Positions 1 through 11,576 of a stretch of DNA of 64,000 bases are shown here, one piece after another. Below the pieces are notes generated by a model. That model was not told the DNA's origin. It saw only the letters and a program-made list of their open reading frames with translations, and did not search any database. Location: positions 8,211,001 to 8,275,000 of the forward strand of contig JAMJFZ010001816.1 in assembly GCA_026225945.1 (NCBI GenBank), given 5' to 3'. This DNA is from Cricetomys ansorgei. Its lineage: Eukaryota > Chordata > Mammalia > Rodentia > Nesomyidae. How positions within the stretch are numbered: the stretch's first letter is position 1; the number at the start of each line of letters is the position of its first letter. The position numbers and the translations under genes were made by a program.

Positions 1-754
1 CTGAAACTCCTCTCCATACCTTTTCTAGGCCAAATGATGAGTTTCCAGAACAGTGTATCTTTTTATTTTATGCAATGTTTTACTATTCAGTAATCTAGTT
101 ATCTGCTTTCAAAAATGCCCAGTGTTCAGTGGTGATGTGGGGACAGCATTAGCAACAATAACAAGTTGAGTGGGGAAAAAATGAAATCAGTGGCTAAAAT
201 TTTCCATTGGTCAGCATGGTATCCAGGATGGAGATCTAAGAGATCTCTAGTCTACTTACTTTCTACTACTACACTACGACTGTGTATTACAGAAGAGTAT
301 ACCTTCAAGGTGGCGTATGTTTTAAATCCCAAGGATTTGTTTTTCAAGCAACTGATATGGGTCACTCAAATGTTAGCAAGCCTCTTGGCTCTTTCCTTCA
401 GCCAATCCTCTGTGTGACAATAGCCAGTGATTCCTTGTGGACTAAGTTTTATATACAAAAGAATTTCATTTACTTACTTCTATGAAGTACGTAACCATTT
501 TATTGATCTCCTTGTAGTCAGTATCTTGAGATAAATAGAAATAAATGAGGTGGCAGACTAAATATTTAACGTGGAATTTTTCTCCAATGACTGCTACCTG
601 TGTCTGGCAAGAACTTTTTGTTGCCCAGGTATCAGTGTAAAGCTGTCTTTTGTAAACTGTCCATTGCTTAGGATAGATTAACTAACTGCCCTAAACAATA
701 TTGATAACCTGTTAAAACCCACAAGGTTCAAACTATATGATGTTCACTCAATAT
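1..754. other. Unassigned non-coding sequence
   Basis: AT-rich, CpG-poor sequence with no recognisable repeat, RNA gene or convincing exon. The small open frames at 166-485 overlap one another in different frames and show no domain or sensible composition. It ends where L1 homology begins. Confidence 0.6.
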
Positions 755-1810
755 TGCTATAGCAATCCTGAGCAAAAAGGGTAACTGTACATGTTTCATA
801 ATATCAACTTCAAATTACAGGGCAGAGCCATAGTGACAAAGCTAGCAATGGATTGGTACAAAGCTGTCCTGTAAGTTAATGTCATATAACAGAAGGAACA
901 GAAATAAATCCACGTGACTACAGCTACTTAATTTTTTACAAAGGTGTCAAAAACATACATTAAAGAAAAGACAGCTTCTTCAACAAAAGATGCTAGGAAA
1001 GCTGGGTATCCACATGCGGAAATTAGAGCCTGTACCTCTGAATAAAAATCAAGCGCAGCAATGACTTTAACATAAAACCAAAAAAAACCCTAAACTTGGA
1101 GAGAAAAACATAAGAAAAACACTTTAAAATAAGGGATAAGCAAGAACTCTGACAAAGGACTCAAACAGCAGAGGAAATAACCCCAAGAATTGACAAATGG
1201 GAACACAATGAATTAAAACATGTTTCCACATAAAGGAAACTATTAGCAGAGAAAACAGAGAGACTACAGAACAGGAGAAAACTTTTTCTAGCTATACTTT
1301 AAACGGAAGGGTTGATATTTAGGAAACTTTAAGAAGCGCCAAATTTAAACAAACACACATATTCACAAAAGCTGCCAATCATTAATCAGGACAGTGACCT
1401 GAATGGACAGTTCTCAAAAGAAGACAGAGAAATGGCCCATAAACATTTTTTAAGGTGTTTAACATCTTTAGCCATCAAAGAAATGCAAACCGAAACCACT
1501 TCGAGATTTCAACACACCCCAAGCAGAATGACTATGACCAAGAAACCAAATGCTGGCGAGGATTTGGGAAGAGAGGGGTCTTATTCACTGCTGGTGGGTA
1601 TGGAACCTGGGCAGACTCTGTGGAAGACAGTGTGGAGGACTCAGAGAACAACAGAACTGCCATATGACTCAGATATATCACTCTTGAATATACGTAAAGG
1701 ACTCAAAGGACTCAGTCCTCCTACAGAGATGCTTGTATATTAGTGTTTATTATTGCACTGTTCATAAGAGCTAGAAAATTGAAGCAGCCTGGATGTGCTT
1801 CAAGAGAAGG

Positions 1811-1945
1811 AATATATATATATGTATATATATATACATATATATATATAGATATAGATATAGATATAGATATATATAGATATAGATATGGTATACAGAT
1901 ATATGATGTATATCATATATATATGAATTTATATATATATGGGTT
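1811..1945. repeat. TA / GATA-type microsatellite
   Basis: Alternating TA stretches with a run of six-base GATATA units around 1849-1890, embedded in the L1 remnant where an ORF2 3' end or 3' UTR junction would be expected. The open frames here on both strands are only low-complexity Tyr/Ile translations. Confidence 0.9.
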
Positions 1946-2082
1946 TTATTCATCCAGAATGAAAAATAAAATTATAATATTTGTTAAAGAATGAGCAGAA
2001 ATGAAAAATTATTATATTATGAAGTAATCTAGGCTCATAAGGACAAATGCCTAGTGTATTCTTTCATGTAGTTATACTAAAT

Positions 2083-2108
2083 TGTGTGTGTGTGTGTGTG
2101 TGTGTGTG
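2083..2108. repeat. (TG)n microsatellite
   Basis: About 13 TG dinucleotides, continuing into imperfect GTGCATGC-type repeats to about 2132. It lies within the 3' part of the L1 remnant. Confidence 0.95.
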
Positions 2109-2371
2109 CGTGCATGCATTTGTGCGTGTGTATGATTGGAGACGCAGGCCATGAAACTAGAAAGGGGCCCATGAGGATGAGGGAAGACATCTTACGGGAG
2201 GAAGGAGGGGTGAGGCTGCTGGGAAGAAGAGGGACAAGCAGGGGAAGGTAAGTGGGGGGAGTTGGGGAGAAGGGTCAACAATGTGTGTTTGGAATTGCCA
2301 CGAGTAAGAGTAAGCCAATTATAAGCTAATTTAAAAAATAAAAATAAATTGGTGCCACATAAAAAAAAAAA

Positions 2372-3590
2372 GGTAGTCCTATCACTATTTTCATTAATTA
2401 TTAGATAATTTCTAAAATACTGCTAGTCATTTTGGATTCGATTTCTTATAAATAATAATTTTATTGATAATACAATGTAACTTGATAACATCCTCTTCCC
2501 ATTCCTCCCTGCTCACTGGTCCCGCCCCTGTGCCCTCAAAAAAAAAAAAAAAAAAAAAGCCAGCTAGTGTGGTCTAGGAGCATGGACCACAGGCACCACT
2601 ATGACTCCTGGAGGCAGCAGGCTGCTCCGATGGTGGACATTTACCTGTCCCATTCTAGCTCTAGATCAAACACCACGACGTTTAACCCAAGTCTGCAGGC
2701 ACCGGGACATTACCCAGGCACCAGACACCAAGAAGGTCCTTGAATCTCCTCACCTTCAATTTTCTTAATTGTAAAATTAAGAAAGTAAGTACAGTAAGAA
2801 AAAAAATCAGTTCTATCTTTTAAATTTGACCTCCTTCCCGCAGATGAGTAAAATCTAGTGTAAATTCCAACTTGTTTAGTCCAGTCTTGCCTCATGCCTC
2901 TGCTAGAGATGCTGTGGCCCCAGTTTCTTTGTTTCCTTGAATTCTAAATTCCTGAAGCGCATCTGAATATCCCAGTAATACCAAGAGGTATCTAAACAAA
3001 CCTTTCAATGTAATGTTCAGCATTTCCTTTTATAAAACATGCTTTGCCATAAATTTGCTTTCAGTTATCAAATTTTGCAGAGCTCCAACTTCCAGTTGTT
3101 CTTCTTCAGTCTTTTCTCTACCAGCTCTGTTTCTTCCTTTACCCTGTATTTATGTCTGCTATTCTTTTAGGTCCAGACAATTAGCTCTTTGTGTATTTCA
3201 CGACAGACCATCCTGATTACGTTCCTGGCCCTTCCCTTGTCATAGTAAAGGAGACTATGAGTATATATTTTTTAAAACAAGAGTATACTATATCTGAATA
3301 TTTCAGTGTAAAGATTTTGGATGAACTTCCCTTTTGAGAATCTTCTAGTATAAATATTTATAAAATTGTTGTGATGATTGCCCAATACAACAGATGTAGA
3401 CCACAGTATTATATATATGCAAAGTTTTATTCCTCTTGCTAACTGTAAATATTTAAAGACATCAATATTAAATGCCTCAATATTTAAATGCATCAATATT
3501 TCATTATTTCTGAAATAATAAAACATGATATGATTAAGTAAAAAATTTGAGTGATTAACATGAATTTGGTGGTTTATACTTAACCTTTAA
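2372..3590. other. Unassigned sequence with an internal A-run
   Basis: Mostly unrecognised AT-rich DNA. An uninterrupted A-run lies at about 2538-2558. The 150 bases after it (2559-2710, GGACCACAGGCACC region) look like a diverged rodent repeat, but I cannot name it. There is a short internal direct repetition around 3470-3510 (AATATTTAAATGC / CAATATT). No gene is seen. Confidence 0.5.
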
Positions 3591-3600
3591 AACTGGAAAG

Positions 3601-3770
3601 ATTGCTGGCTGGTACACACTTTTAATCCCAGCACTTGGGAGGCAGAAGCAGGTGGATCTCTGTGAGTTCCAGGCTGGCCTGGTCTACAGAGTAAGTTCCA
3701 GGACAGCCAGAATTACAACAAAGAAACCCTATCTCAAGAAAAAAAAAAGCAAATAAAATAAAATAAATAA
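3601..3770 (+). mobile_element. B1 SINE with A-rich tail
   Basis: A 7SL-derived B1 body: the TTTAATCCCAGCACTTGGG box near 3619-3640, then the GTGAGTTCCAGGCTGGCCTGG and ACAGAGTAAGTTCCAGGACA segments, then an A-rich tail with AAAT units. It is flanked by AACTGGAAAG (3591-3600) and AATTGGAAAG (3771-3780), a one-mismatch target-site duplication that fixes both ends. Confidence 0.92.
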
Positions 3771-3780
3771 AATTGGAAAG

Positions 3781-4463
3781 GCATTTAGAATAAAGTTAAC
3801 AGAATCACTAAGATTCACTAGCACAGTAAAATTTTAATACGAACACCATTTTTCATTGTACGTCTTTGCGGAATAAATGAATTTCACTTATTCTAAATGC
3901 TGAGTCAAGCTATGTCCAATTTGTCGTAAGTTCTCATCGAATCTTCCCCTTGCTTTTAGAGCACTGAAGTTCAATTTTCAGCTACATATTCACCGGTGAA
4001 GTTGTTTGCCTAATATCTGCCGCTCCTCTTGGACTGGATTATAAACCAAACAGCAGAGCCTTTTCTTTGACTCTAACCACTGAGTATAGAAGAGCCACTT
4101 AAGCCCATGCTCTGAAACCATTATCCGATCTCTCAAAGTTTTAATATTCAACAACGTGCCTCTGCCACTGAACACAAGCAGAATCTCGGGGAAACACTCA
4201 GGCTTTTTACATTTAGCGTGCCTGGTTTACAAATGTCTCCTGTCACTACTCTCCCAAAGTGGATTCTCAACTCCCTCAGTAAAATATTCTTCTTAAACAG
4301 TAAATATTTCCTCAGAAGTATTTACATTCCCTACTTATGCCCTTCCAGACTCAAGTGAAGGTCCCTATCCTGTTTTATATGGTGCCTTCAGCCCATCTTT
4401 AGGAAAGGTGGAAGTTTATTCTTCAGTTTCCTCAATTTTCAGCACATACCTCTATTAAAATAA
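3781..4463. other. Unassigned sequence
   Basis: No recognisable gene. The part around 4280-4400 has a faint resemblance to an L2 3' region, too weak to call. Confidence 0.5.
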
Positions 4464-4474
4464 ATTTGCTACAT

Positions 4475-4686
4475 GTTGGGGATAAAATGAGGGCTCAGTG
4501 GTTAAGAACACGTGTTGCTCTTTCATAGGACAGGGCATCAGCTCCCAGCACCCACATGGTCATGCACACCTCCCTGTAACTCCTGTTCCAGGGAATCTGA
4601 GGCCTTCTTCTGACCTCTGAGAGTACCGTGCATGAACACGGTGCATATACATACATGTAGGCAAACAAAAATCTAAAGAAAATACT
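4475..4686 (+). mobile_element. B3-type (B2-related) SINE
   Basis: A tRNA-derived SINE: the degenerate head GGCTCAGTGGTTAAGAACAC near 4492-4511, then the CAGCACCCACATGG box, TTCTTCTGACCTCTG, and an ATACATACATG tail. An identical 11-base duplication ATTTGCTACAT flanks it (4464-4474 and 4687-4697). The internal sequence is well diverged, so the intact duplication is notable. Confidence 0.9.
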
Positions 4687-4697
4687 ATTTGCTACAT

Positions 4698-4830
4698 CTT
4701 GCTACGTGCTTCAAGGGCAAGGACCTTATTCTCTCAAACTTTATATACTTTAGTCCATAAACCAGTGATTTTTTACTTTCAGAGTTTCAACAAACTTTTC
4801 TTTAATAACTAGATTATGAATAAATAAGTG
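4698..4830 (+). repeat. Possible L2 3'-end fragment
   Basis: The segment CTTCAAGGGCAAGGACCTTATTCTC resembles the conserved L2 3' stretch around 'gagggcagggacctt'. Only a short segment matches, so this is a weak call. Confidence 0.3.
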
Positions 4831-4891
4831 AATGATGAAAACTTGGAACTCCCTAATACTACTTGAGTTATTTGATTCCCTTTTAAACATG

Positions 4892-4896
<5 letters not shown>

Positions 4897-4941
<45 letters not shown>

Positions 4942-4944
4942 CAC
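4897..4944. repeat. (CA)n microsatellite
   Basis: About 23 CA dinucleotides, interrupted once by GC near 4935. Confidence 0.97.
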
Positions 4945-5524
4945 CAATCCAACAGATTTTGCTCTTTTCCAAAATTCAAGATATTTTATGAGGGTTTGAG
5001 TCAGGGGGACTCTATTCCCTCTGGTTGAACTATTTACTTGTTCATTAAATTTCTTTAGATAATATTCTAAAATTATAAGGGTTTACTGTCACTTCTCAAG
5101 CTTTCAGCAGACTGTTTGACAGGGGATTAGCCAGAAGGGGACTCCAGCAACATGAAACAATTATTAAACAACCATTTGGTTTCAGAATAGAAGAAGCAAT
5201 AAGAAAAATATAAATGTAAAGAGATACACGCCTTTACAGCAGTGTTAAGTGCCATACAGTAAACATGTTCCCATAGTGTCTTTGGTAAGACGAATGTTTT
5301 AGGTTAACTATTGATTTGCTTTCTTTATCTGTCCTAATTTTTTATAAACGGTGACATTATACTCCCAGTTTGACTTTGCTTTGTTTGATCGGTCCCCTAA
5401 ATGTTACATCAAATATGGAGCCATTGCTAGGTATTCCGAGATGGACAAATGCATGATAGGATGGAGAAGAGATGCGATCAGGATTCAAATATCCATCTGA
5501 GAATCCTGTGGCCCTCACAGAATC
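4945..5524. other. Unassigned sequence
   Basis: AT-rich DNA, nothing recognised up to the nonamer array. Confidence 0.55.
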
Positions 5525-5570
5525 GGTATATCCGGTATATCCGGTGTATCCGGTGTATCCGGTGTATCCG
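5525..5570. repeat. Nonamer tandem array, five copies of GGTRTATCC
   Basis: Five head-to-tail 9-base units. The first two read GGTATATCC and the next three GGTGTATCC, with a final G. Each junction creates a CCGG (a CpG), which is rare in the surrounding DNA. The A-to-G split between the first two and last three copies suggests stepwise slippage duplication. Confidence 0.95.
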
Positions 5571-6481
5571 CACGCTTGCAGTCCCCTCTACCCTTCGCTG
5601 AGTAGACTGGGTTAGAGATAGGACTTCTGCTCCCAAAGCTGGCTCACCCAGGGGAGTAGCGGTTTGATAGCTTATCTGTTCCTAATTAAATGAGTCACTA
5701 CCGAAGAGAGCCTAATGCTCGCCAAAGGCTTGGTAAAGTGACTCACAAGGTTGATGAGGCCTGAACTTCAGCTTCCTCAGTGGAGTTGGAAACTGTTCTC
5801 TGGTAGCCAGCATCGGAGGGATGTCCATGAATCACCACGTAAAACCAATCTCGAAGTCACCCTGTGTGCAGTCACTCTGCCTGGGAGGCCCAAAGAAGGG
5901 AAAAATTACTTGCTCCTTTATGTCTTATAGTCTCTTTTATCTCATCTTGACCAATGAAGGGATTTTTTTTTTTTTTTAATTTCTAAATGTGTTACTCTAG
6001 CTAAAGTCAGTGCTGGGTTTTCCATTGCTATTTCCTTTACTAAATTAGAGATCCAAGAGAGTACAAATGGTAAAGAAACCATGTCACAGTATAAAAGCCA
6101 TGGGGGGAAAATATACAGCTTAACAAATAGGTTGAACCTTAGGGTAGGAAAGGCTTGGCTACATTCAGAGAAGTCGGGGGTGGGGTGGGGGTGGTAATTA
6201 ATACTCCTTCAACAGTTGTACTGAGAACACTAAAAATGCTTTTGCTACTGGAGGGTATCAACACTTCAATCTACCTTACACTGATAGAAAGAAAAACACA
6301 CAGCAGGGTAGAGGCTAGGACAGGTTTTGATGGAGCCACAGGCAGTAGAAACAAAACGTCCTTTGTTTGGAGAATATTGCACCTGCATTAAATTTACTGC
6401 TGACATCTCTTCGGAGAAGTTTGATTTTTTTTCTCCGCTTCCCCCACCTTTTATTGTTTTCAACACGCAAGAATGCAAGGC
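5571..6481. other. Unassigned sequence with a TATA-like site
   Basis: Unrecognised sequence. It has a consensus TATA-like motif TATAAAAG at 6090-6097, and a long pyrimidine-rich stretch at 6420-6460 followed by CAAG at 6468-6471, which could pass for a 3' splice site. Neither is evidence of transcription alone. Confidence 0.45.
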
Positions 6482-6598
6482 ATGCCACTTGTCCTTCTGG
6501 TCGCCTTAGTGTTTCTGTCTGCAACCGTGAAAGGGAGCCAGGCTTCCTCCACGCCCTCGCCATCAGCTCCTCATCTGGGCAATGCACCTGCACCGTAA
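6482..6598 (+). other. 38-codon ORF with signal-peptide-like N-terminus (unproven)
   Basis: ATG at 6482 has G at -3 and opens a 38-codon frame ending in TAA. Residues 1-19 read MPLVLLVALVFLSATVKGS: a hydrophobic core and a small-residue region fitting a secretory signal peptide. The remainder is rich in Ser, Pro and Ala, with no Cys and no domain. A pyrimidine tract with a possible 3' splice site lies just upstream, and a TATA-like motif about 390 bases upstream. It could be a tiny secreted-peptide exon, a decayed exon or chance; I do not recognise the peptide. Chance is the default reading. Confidence 0.15.
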
Positions 6599-6967
6599 CA
6601 CTACACTCTACCTTGCAGAGCCTCATACTTCTGTGACACACTCAAGAGATCAATTTCCTGTGGATATGGGCCTTGGAGACAGGGCCCTGTTCTGACAGGG
6701 AAGGGTGCTTTCAAATAACCCTGATGACTGAGGGCAGCTCAAATAGACTGAGAGACTTGAGAGGAACTGTTACAGCAACATTATAACCGGTGGTTCAGGA
6801 GGCACATTTAGGGAGCATCTATAATTTCAGTATCTACAACGAGTCAACTCAGGCTTGTTTTTTGTTTTTGTTTTTTTTTGTCTTTTTTTTTTAAACTCCA
6901 GCTATCTCTTGACAAACATAATCAGAGGCAGGTAGATAGTATAACATGGGTTTTCTTCCAGAAATTA
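6599..6967. other. Unassigned sequence
   Basis: No gene recognised. It holds a T-rich run at about 6857-6893 with TTTTTG units. Confidence 0.55.
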
Positions 6968-7105
6968 TTCTACCATATATATTTTTTTCAAGAAATATTT
7001 TCAATAATATGTATATTATTGAATATATATTTGAATACTATTGAATATATATAATGTTATATATAATATATATATTGAATATATATAATATATATTATTG
7101 AAAAT
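6968..7105. repeat. AT-rich, self-complementary tract
   Basis: ATATAT, TATTGAATATATA and AATAATATAT motifs recur in both orientations, giving imperfect inverted repeats around 7000-7100. Low-complexity DNA with cruciform potential. Confidence 0.8.
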
Positions 7106-7214
7106 ATGTTCTTTCGTGCATCTTTTAGTCTTTGAAGCTCTTGCGGAGACATCAGAAAGCCTGAGTCAGTCCCTTCTCTGTGCTTACTTGTCATTGCACC
7201 AGTTATTCTGCTTG

Positions 7215-7345
7215 GTGCTTCTTTATCAACCTGTCGTCATCCGAGTTCCCTAAGTCAGAGCCGGCCTTTGTTCCCTAGAAGACACATTGCCAGCTCAGTA
7301 GATCACCACTAAACACTGGGATTTTGAATGAATGAAGTAATGAGC
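7215..7345 (+). repeat. L2-like 3' end
   Basis: The stretch ends in TTTTGAATGAATGAAGTAATGAG after a CCCTAAGTCAGAGCCGGCCTTTG-like segment, in the order of the mammal-wide L2 3' terminus (anticodon-like 'gggacct', then a 'gaatgaatga' tail). Diverged; medium-low confidence. Confidence 0.45.
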
Positions 7346-7541
7346 AAATGATCAGTCAAATGAGTCACCTATAGGGCCCTGAAAGTACAACTTTTTTTTA
7401 GTAATTGTTTTAAATTATAATGTTATTGTATCACATTTTTTTCTCTTCAATTTCCCCTTTCTAGTCCCTGCCATGACCCTTCTTGCTCTCTCAAATTTAT
7501 GGCCTCTTTCTCTATAATTGCTGTTATATACACAGGGAGAG

Positions 7542-7574
<33 letters not shown>
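7542..7574. repeat. (CA)n microsatellite
   Basis: About 16 CA dinucleotides. Confidence 0.95.
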
Positions 7575-7577
<3 letters not shown>

Positions 7578-8344
7578 AAATACTTTAAGAATATACTTAT
7601 TCGTAAATATATAAATGCAACCTGCTCAGTCTGCTTAATATTTACTTGCATGCATCTGATCCCCGGGATTGACCACTTAGTATCAGGTAACTAATTAGAG
7701 ATTTCGACCCTAGGAAATATCATTCTTCCCACTCTTGATATGACTACATCAGTTCAACTTTCTCTACCAACTCAGAAATTCATCTTGAATTAGAAATGAA
7801 GAGAACGACAAGGACGGAGAGGAGCACGACATGGTACCACTTGTCTCTTTATAGTCAGATCAGGGGGGTCCCAGACGTGGCCCTGAGACCTACAAGCTAT
7901 GCTATGGAGAATTTTCGTGTCTGGGAATCATCCTTCTTAAGCTAAAGTGGAATTAAAATAAGAAATTAATATAAAGTTCTCAGGATGGCTCGCCTCCCCT
8001 CCACTGAAAAGAAAGTTTAAAGACAACTAGCACTTAGTCACAGAGAGTAAGGGAAAGATTTGACTTTTGTTTAACAAAGGTACTTTCTTGTGTTAAAATT
8101 TTTAAAGATTTCCAAAACATCACAGGCACCAGATGAGGAAGCGTTAAATGAGAGGACGTGACTTCTGCCACCCTCTTCCTACCTGTTTAGGAATCCCCAG
8201 GTGGGGCCTGGCTTACACTGCCTTTTGCTTTCTGAATACCTAGGAACCTCTCTGTGACTGCAAATGTTCCAGAGGTTAATTTATTCTCTCCAAGAAGCAG
8301 AACTAAACGGAAAGCCTGTCTTTCCTCAGACTAAGATGACATTG
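7575..8344. other. Unassigned sequence
   Basis: No recognisable repeat or exon. Open frames running into 8345 are read through a pyrimidine microsatellite and are not genes. Confidence 0.55.
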
Positions 8345-8520
<176 letters not shown>

Positions 8521-8852
8521 CATTCTACCATTTAATCTTTAAGATGAGTACTACCCTCCGAGTCAATCCAATCATCATCTGTCTGCTTGGCGAGAATTAC
8601 CCAGTTCACAAAGGGCTAAAAGATTGGATCTCTGCATTCCTTGTCTGCTTCCAAGTAGCACCTGACCTGAGATGTAAGTTTAACATTGGCTCATGTATGA
8701 GCTGCCGTGTTGCGAATGTCTCATGTTTCCCTCCCTTTTTCCTTTATATTTTATTGCATCTTAGGAACACTGGAAAGGGAATCTAATATTTAATCCAAAA
8801 TATGTTTTTAATGTGTTATTTCATAGAATCCTTACAGGTATTACTTAAGGAT
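8521..8852. other. Unassigned sequence
   Basis: Between two pyrimidine microsatellites; no repeat family or gene recognised. Confidence 0.5.
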
Positions 8853-8946
8853 CTCTCTGTCTCCTGTGTCTGTGTCTGTATGTCTGTGTCTGTCTCTCTG
8901 CATCTCTATGTCTGTCTGTCTGTTGATTCTCCCTCTCTCTCTCCCT

Positions 8947-8988
<42 letters not shown>

Positions 8989-9004
8989 CTGTTTATTTGT
9001 CTGC
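8853..9004. repeat. (TCTG)n / (TC)n compound microsatellite
   Basis: TGTCTG and CTGT units (to about 8930) pass into CTCCCT and (TC)n to about 8984, then TGTTT-type units. Strongly pyrimidine-biased. Confidence 0.93.
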
Positions 9005-11305
9005 TTGTTAGTCTTCATATGATATAGTCTGAGCAATTCTTACTGAAGGGTCTTGGAATCTCACAACTTTTGCCAGACTTCATTCCTAATTTCCCAATAT
9101 GTTTGGACTGAAAAGACCTGCAGATTCTCTTTATGTCCTTACTAACTCACACTCTGTCAGCTGACTTACCCATAAGAGGCAGGATCTTTCTCTGCCACCT
9201 TGAGCCTGGCTGCCTTTCTACTAGCTCATCTCAATTCCACACCTAGACCCTTTGCTCAGTTCTCCAGAGGATCTGAGGCCTCACTGGGCCTTGGTTCAAG
9301 TCAAGGATTTTATAGGCTTTTCAATTAAAAACTAAAGTCTTAAGGGTAAAAAAGAAATCTTTTAACTGACCATTGAATATGGCTTTTCCAAGACTTCATA
9401 GACTAAGTCTCTTTTGTTGGGCATGTTGGTCTAGATGCGGTCCTTCAAACATGTTCCTAGGATGTGTTCCATAACCTTGCTTGTGTCATATCATTTGGCT
9501 AATCCCTTCCATGTCTCCCCTTGAACATGTCTCCTCCAGCCCATTCTAAATCATCTACTGAGGACCATCTATTCCTGAAACATGGGTGAATCAAGGACAT
9601 TTTGTATCTTTATGTTAGCCCAGAGTCTGTCTGCCTCCTCCTCACCATATTCTCTCAGTATAGTTATTCTCTGGAATGTTCTTCATTGAGCTTCTTTATT
9701 GTCTTCAAGGTAGCATCATTTGGGGGCAGGGAGGAGAGGTGCGCCATCTTGTCTTTGAACGCCTTAAAGTATGACTGGCCAGTGTATATTTTGTATACAG
9801 TTTGTGTTATTCAACTCAGTTCAGCTCAGAACTCCTCTACACTGACAAACACATGAGGAGATAGCATCCTCCTTGGTCACCTGATAATCTCTTTTCAGCC
9901 TACTCCCCACCGGAACTTAGACAGTACTGTGGCATAGAACTGTCAGGAATAGAGCATCGTATATCAGAGTCAGTGCAAGATGTGGGACATTCGCTGAGAG
10001 GTTTTCCCAAGCACAGGATTAAAATGTAGCTTTGTCCACTTGGAAGACAATTCTTCCCATGAGACAAAGCTACTTACATATTGGGGAAGATTGTCATTCA
10101 TCCTATTTATTCTAGAATAAAGTTATATGTTACATTAATAGAAACAAGAAGCCTATGTGTCTTTTTTCTAAAAAATGGAATTATTTATTTTCAAGCATAA
10201 ATGTAAAAAAATCACCTTGATAGATGCAAAGCCCTGTTTTGCCTTTTAATTTGATTTTTCTATTCTACCTATGATGAGACTTTTTTGATCATTTAATTTT
10301 TACCCGAATACTTCAGTAGCAGTATAACAGGATACTGCGCAAAAATCTATTTTTGAGGTATCATCTGGTTGTTTTGCTGTGTATCCACGAAGGTAAAGGC
10401 CCTGTACAGTTTTTTTCCCAGGTATTTTCAGAATAGAAATTAGAGACTTTGGTAAAAGCACCTGTGCACATAAAATTGTAGAACACTTACTGCATTCACG
10501 TAATACACGTATTTTATTGGGGAAGAGATGAATATGATATTAAAAATAGGAATGAGGCAAATACTATTGACCACTTAAAGCAAAAGAAACAGCAACAAAA
10601 CCTTCTGCCAGGAGAGTTTTTCATACAACACAGAAGACAAGAGTTCGAAGCAGACATTTAATTGGATGGATACAGCTATTTATGGTTCTCACGCAAATAG
10701 TTCAGGATAATCCTTTCCTGTTGTAAAGGATATTTTTAAATGAGTGCTTCATAGTTCATAGACTCCAGTGTGTCTAACAGACAATTTGGATTGTTAAATC
10801 ATTTAAAGATATGCTTTATCTGTTTGAAGCATCATTTATTCATGAGGCAATTATAGGCTGAGCAGACAAGATGTGCAATCTGAATCCCTAGATTTTGAGT
10901 GTGACGAGATCAGCTTTCTGCTGTGGAAACACTGCTTTAAGTGACAGGACAGGCAAGGGAGTAGACTGGGGAGAAACTGGAGACAGAGGTACTAGCGACT
11001 TCAGAGTGTTGGCATGCTGGAGGCAGGGCTTTGCTTGTAGCAAGAAGGGAAAAGGAGATGTTTCAAAATCAAGAAATAAGATGACTAGCAAGAGAAAGAA
11101 CAATGACATATAGTGACTTAGTAAAACTCTTTTTGTGAATTTGGAAGAGAGAAGAGACATAGCATGGAAGGAGGAGGAGAGAGTGTAGAAAATACAGAGA
11201 AGTAATGTGAGCCAATAAGAGGAGATGTGTGGAAGGTAATCAATATTTTATGGGAGTAAATAACTTACCGGCACTATTCAATTTCCTTGAGCTTTACTCT
11301 AAGCT
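9005..11305. other. Unassigned sequence, about 2.3 kb
   Basis: The first long stretch of the window without a repeat I can name. Open frames at 9602-9856 and 10888-11160 are short, lack domains and have no partner exons. A purine-rich zone lies at 11140-11200. Being repeat-free, it could include conserved regulatory DNA, but nothing in the sequence itself shows that. Confidence 0.5.
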
Positions 11306-11576
11306 TGTGTTAATCTTTGTTGTCAACCTGACTGCATTTAGAATCACTATGTGTGCTATGAAGACGAAGGACTTACCATGAATTTTGGGTGCCATTGTCT
11401 CATGGGCTAGGGTCTTGGCTGAATTAAAAAAAAAATGAGTATCAGCATTCATCTCTCTGCGTCCTAACTGAAGAAGCCATGTGACCAGCCACCTCTTGTT
11501 CTTGTTGTCATGCCTTCCCTACCTTCTTGAACTGCCTCCCCTAGAACTGTAAGCCAAAATAAACATTTTACCACCA
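11306..11576 (+). mobile_element. MaLR-like LTR, 5' part (split by L1)
   Basis: It starts TGTGTTAATC with a TTGTCAACCTGAC motif typical of rodent MaLR/ORR1-type LTRs. It continues through CAGCATTCATCTCTCTGCGTCC and GAAGCCATGTGACCAGCC to an AATAAA signal at about 11558. The terminal piece of this LTR family is absent here and reappears at 13508 on the far side of an L1. Family name from memory. Confidence 0.7.

Larger units (their letters stand above)
755..2371 (+). mobile_element. L1 LINE, 5'-truncated: ORF2 3' end plus 3' UTR
   Basis: From about 756 the plus strand follows the 3' third of L1 ORF2, which encodes the reverse transcriptase and C-terminal domain. Landmarks are the segments near 760-800, 900-965 (ending ACATACATT), 1000-1020 (GTATCCACATGCGG) and 1540-1640, in the L1 order. 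The reading frame is broken by many stops and frameshifts, so it is a dead copy. A G/A-rich 3' UTR-like part (2160-2300) and an A-run at 2361-2371 close it. Two microsatellites have grown inside it. The divergence suggests an old Lx-type or earlier subfamily; the subfamily is not certain. Confidence 0.85.

Noticed and set aside
1743..1994. Tyr/Ile-rich ORFs on both strands
   Set aside because: Translations of the TATA/GATA microsatellite inside an L1.
5525..5570. CRISPR-like appearance of regular short repeats
   Set aside because: Nine-base units with no spacers in a mammalian sequence; it is a microsatellite.
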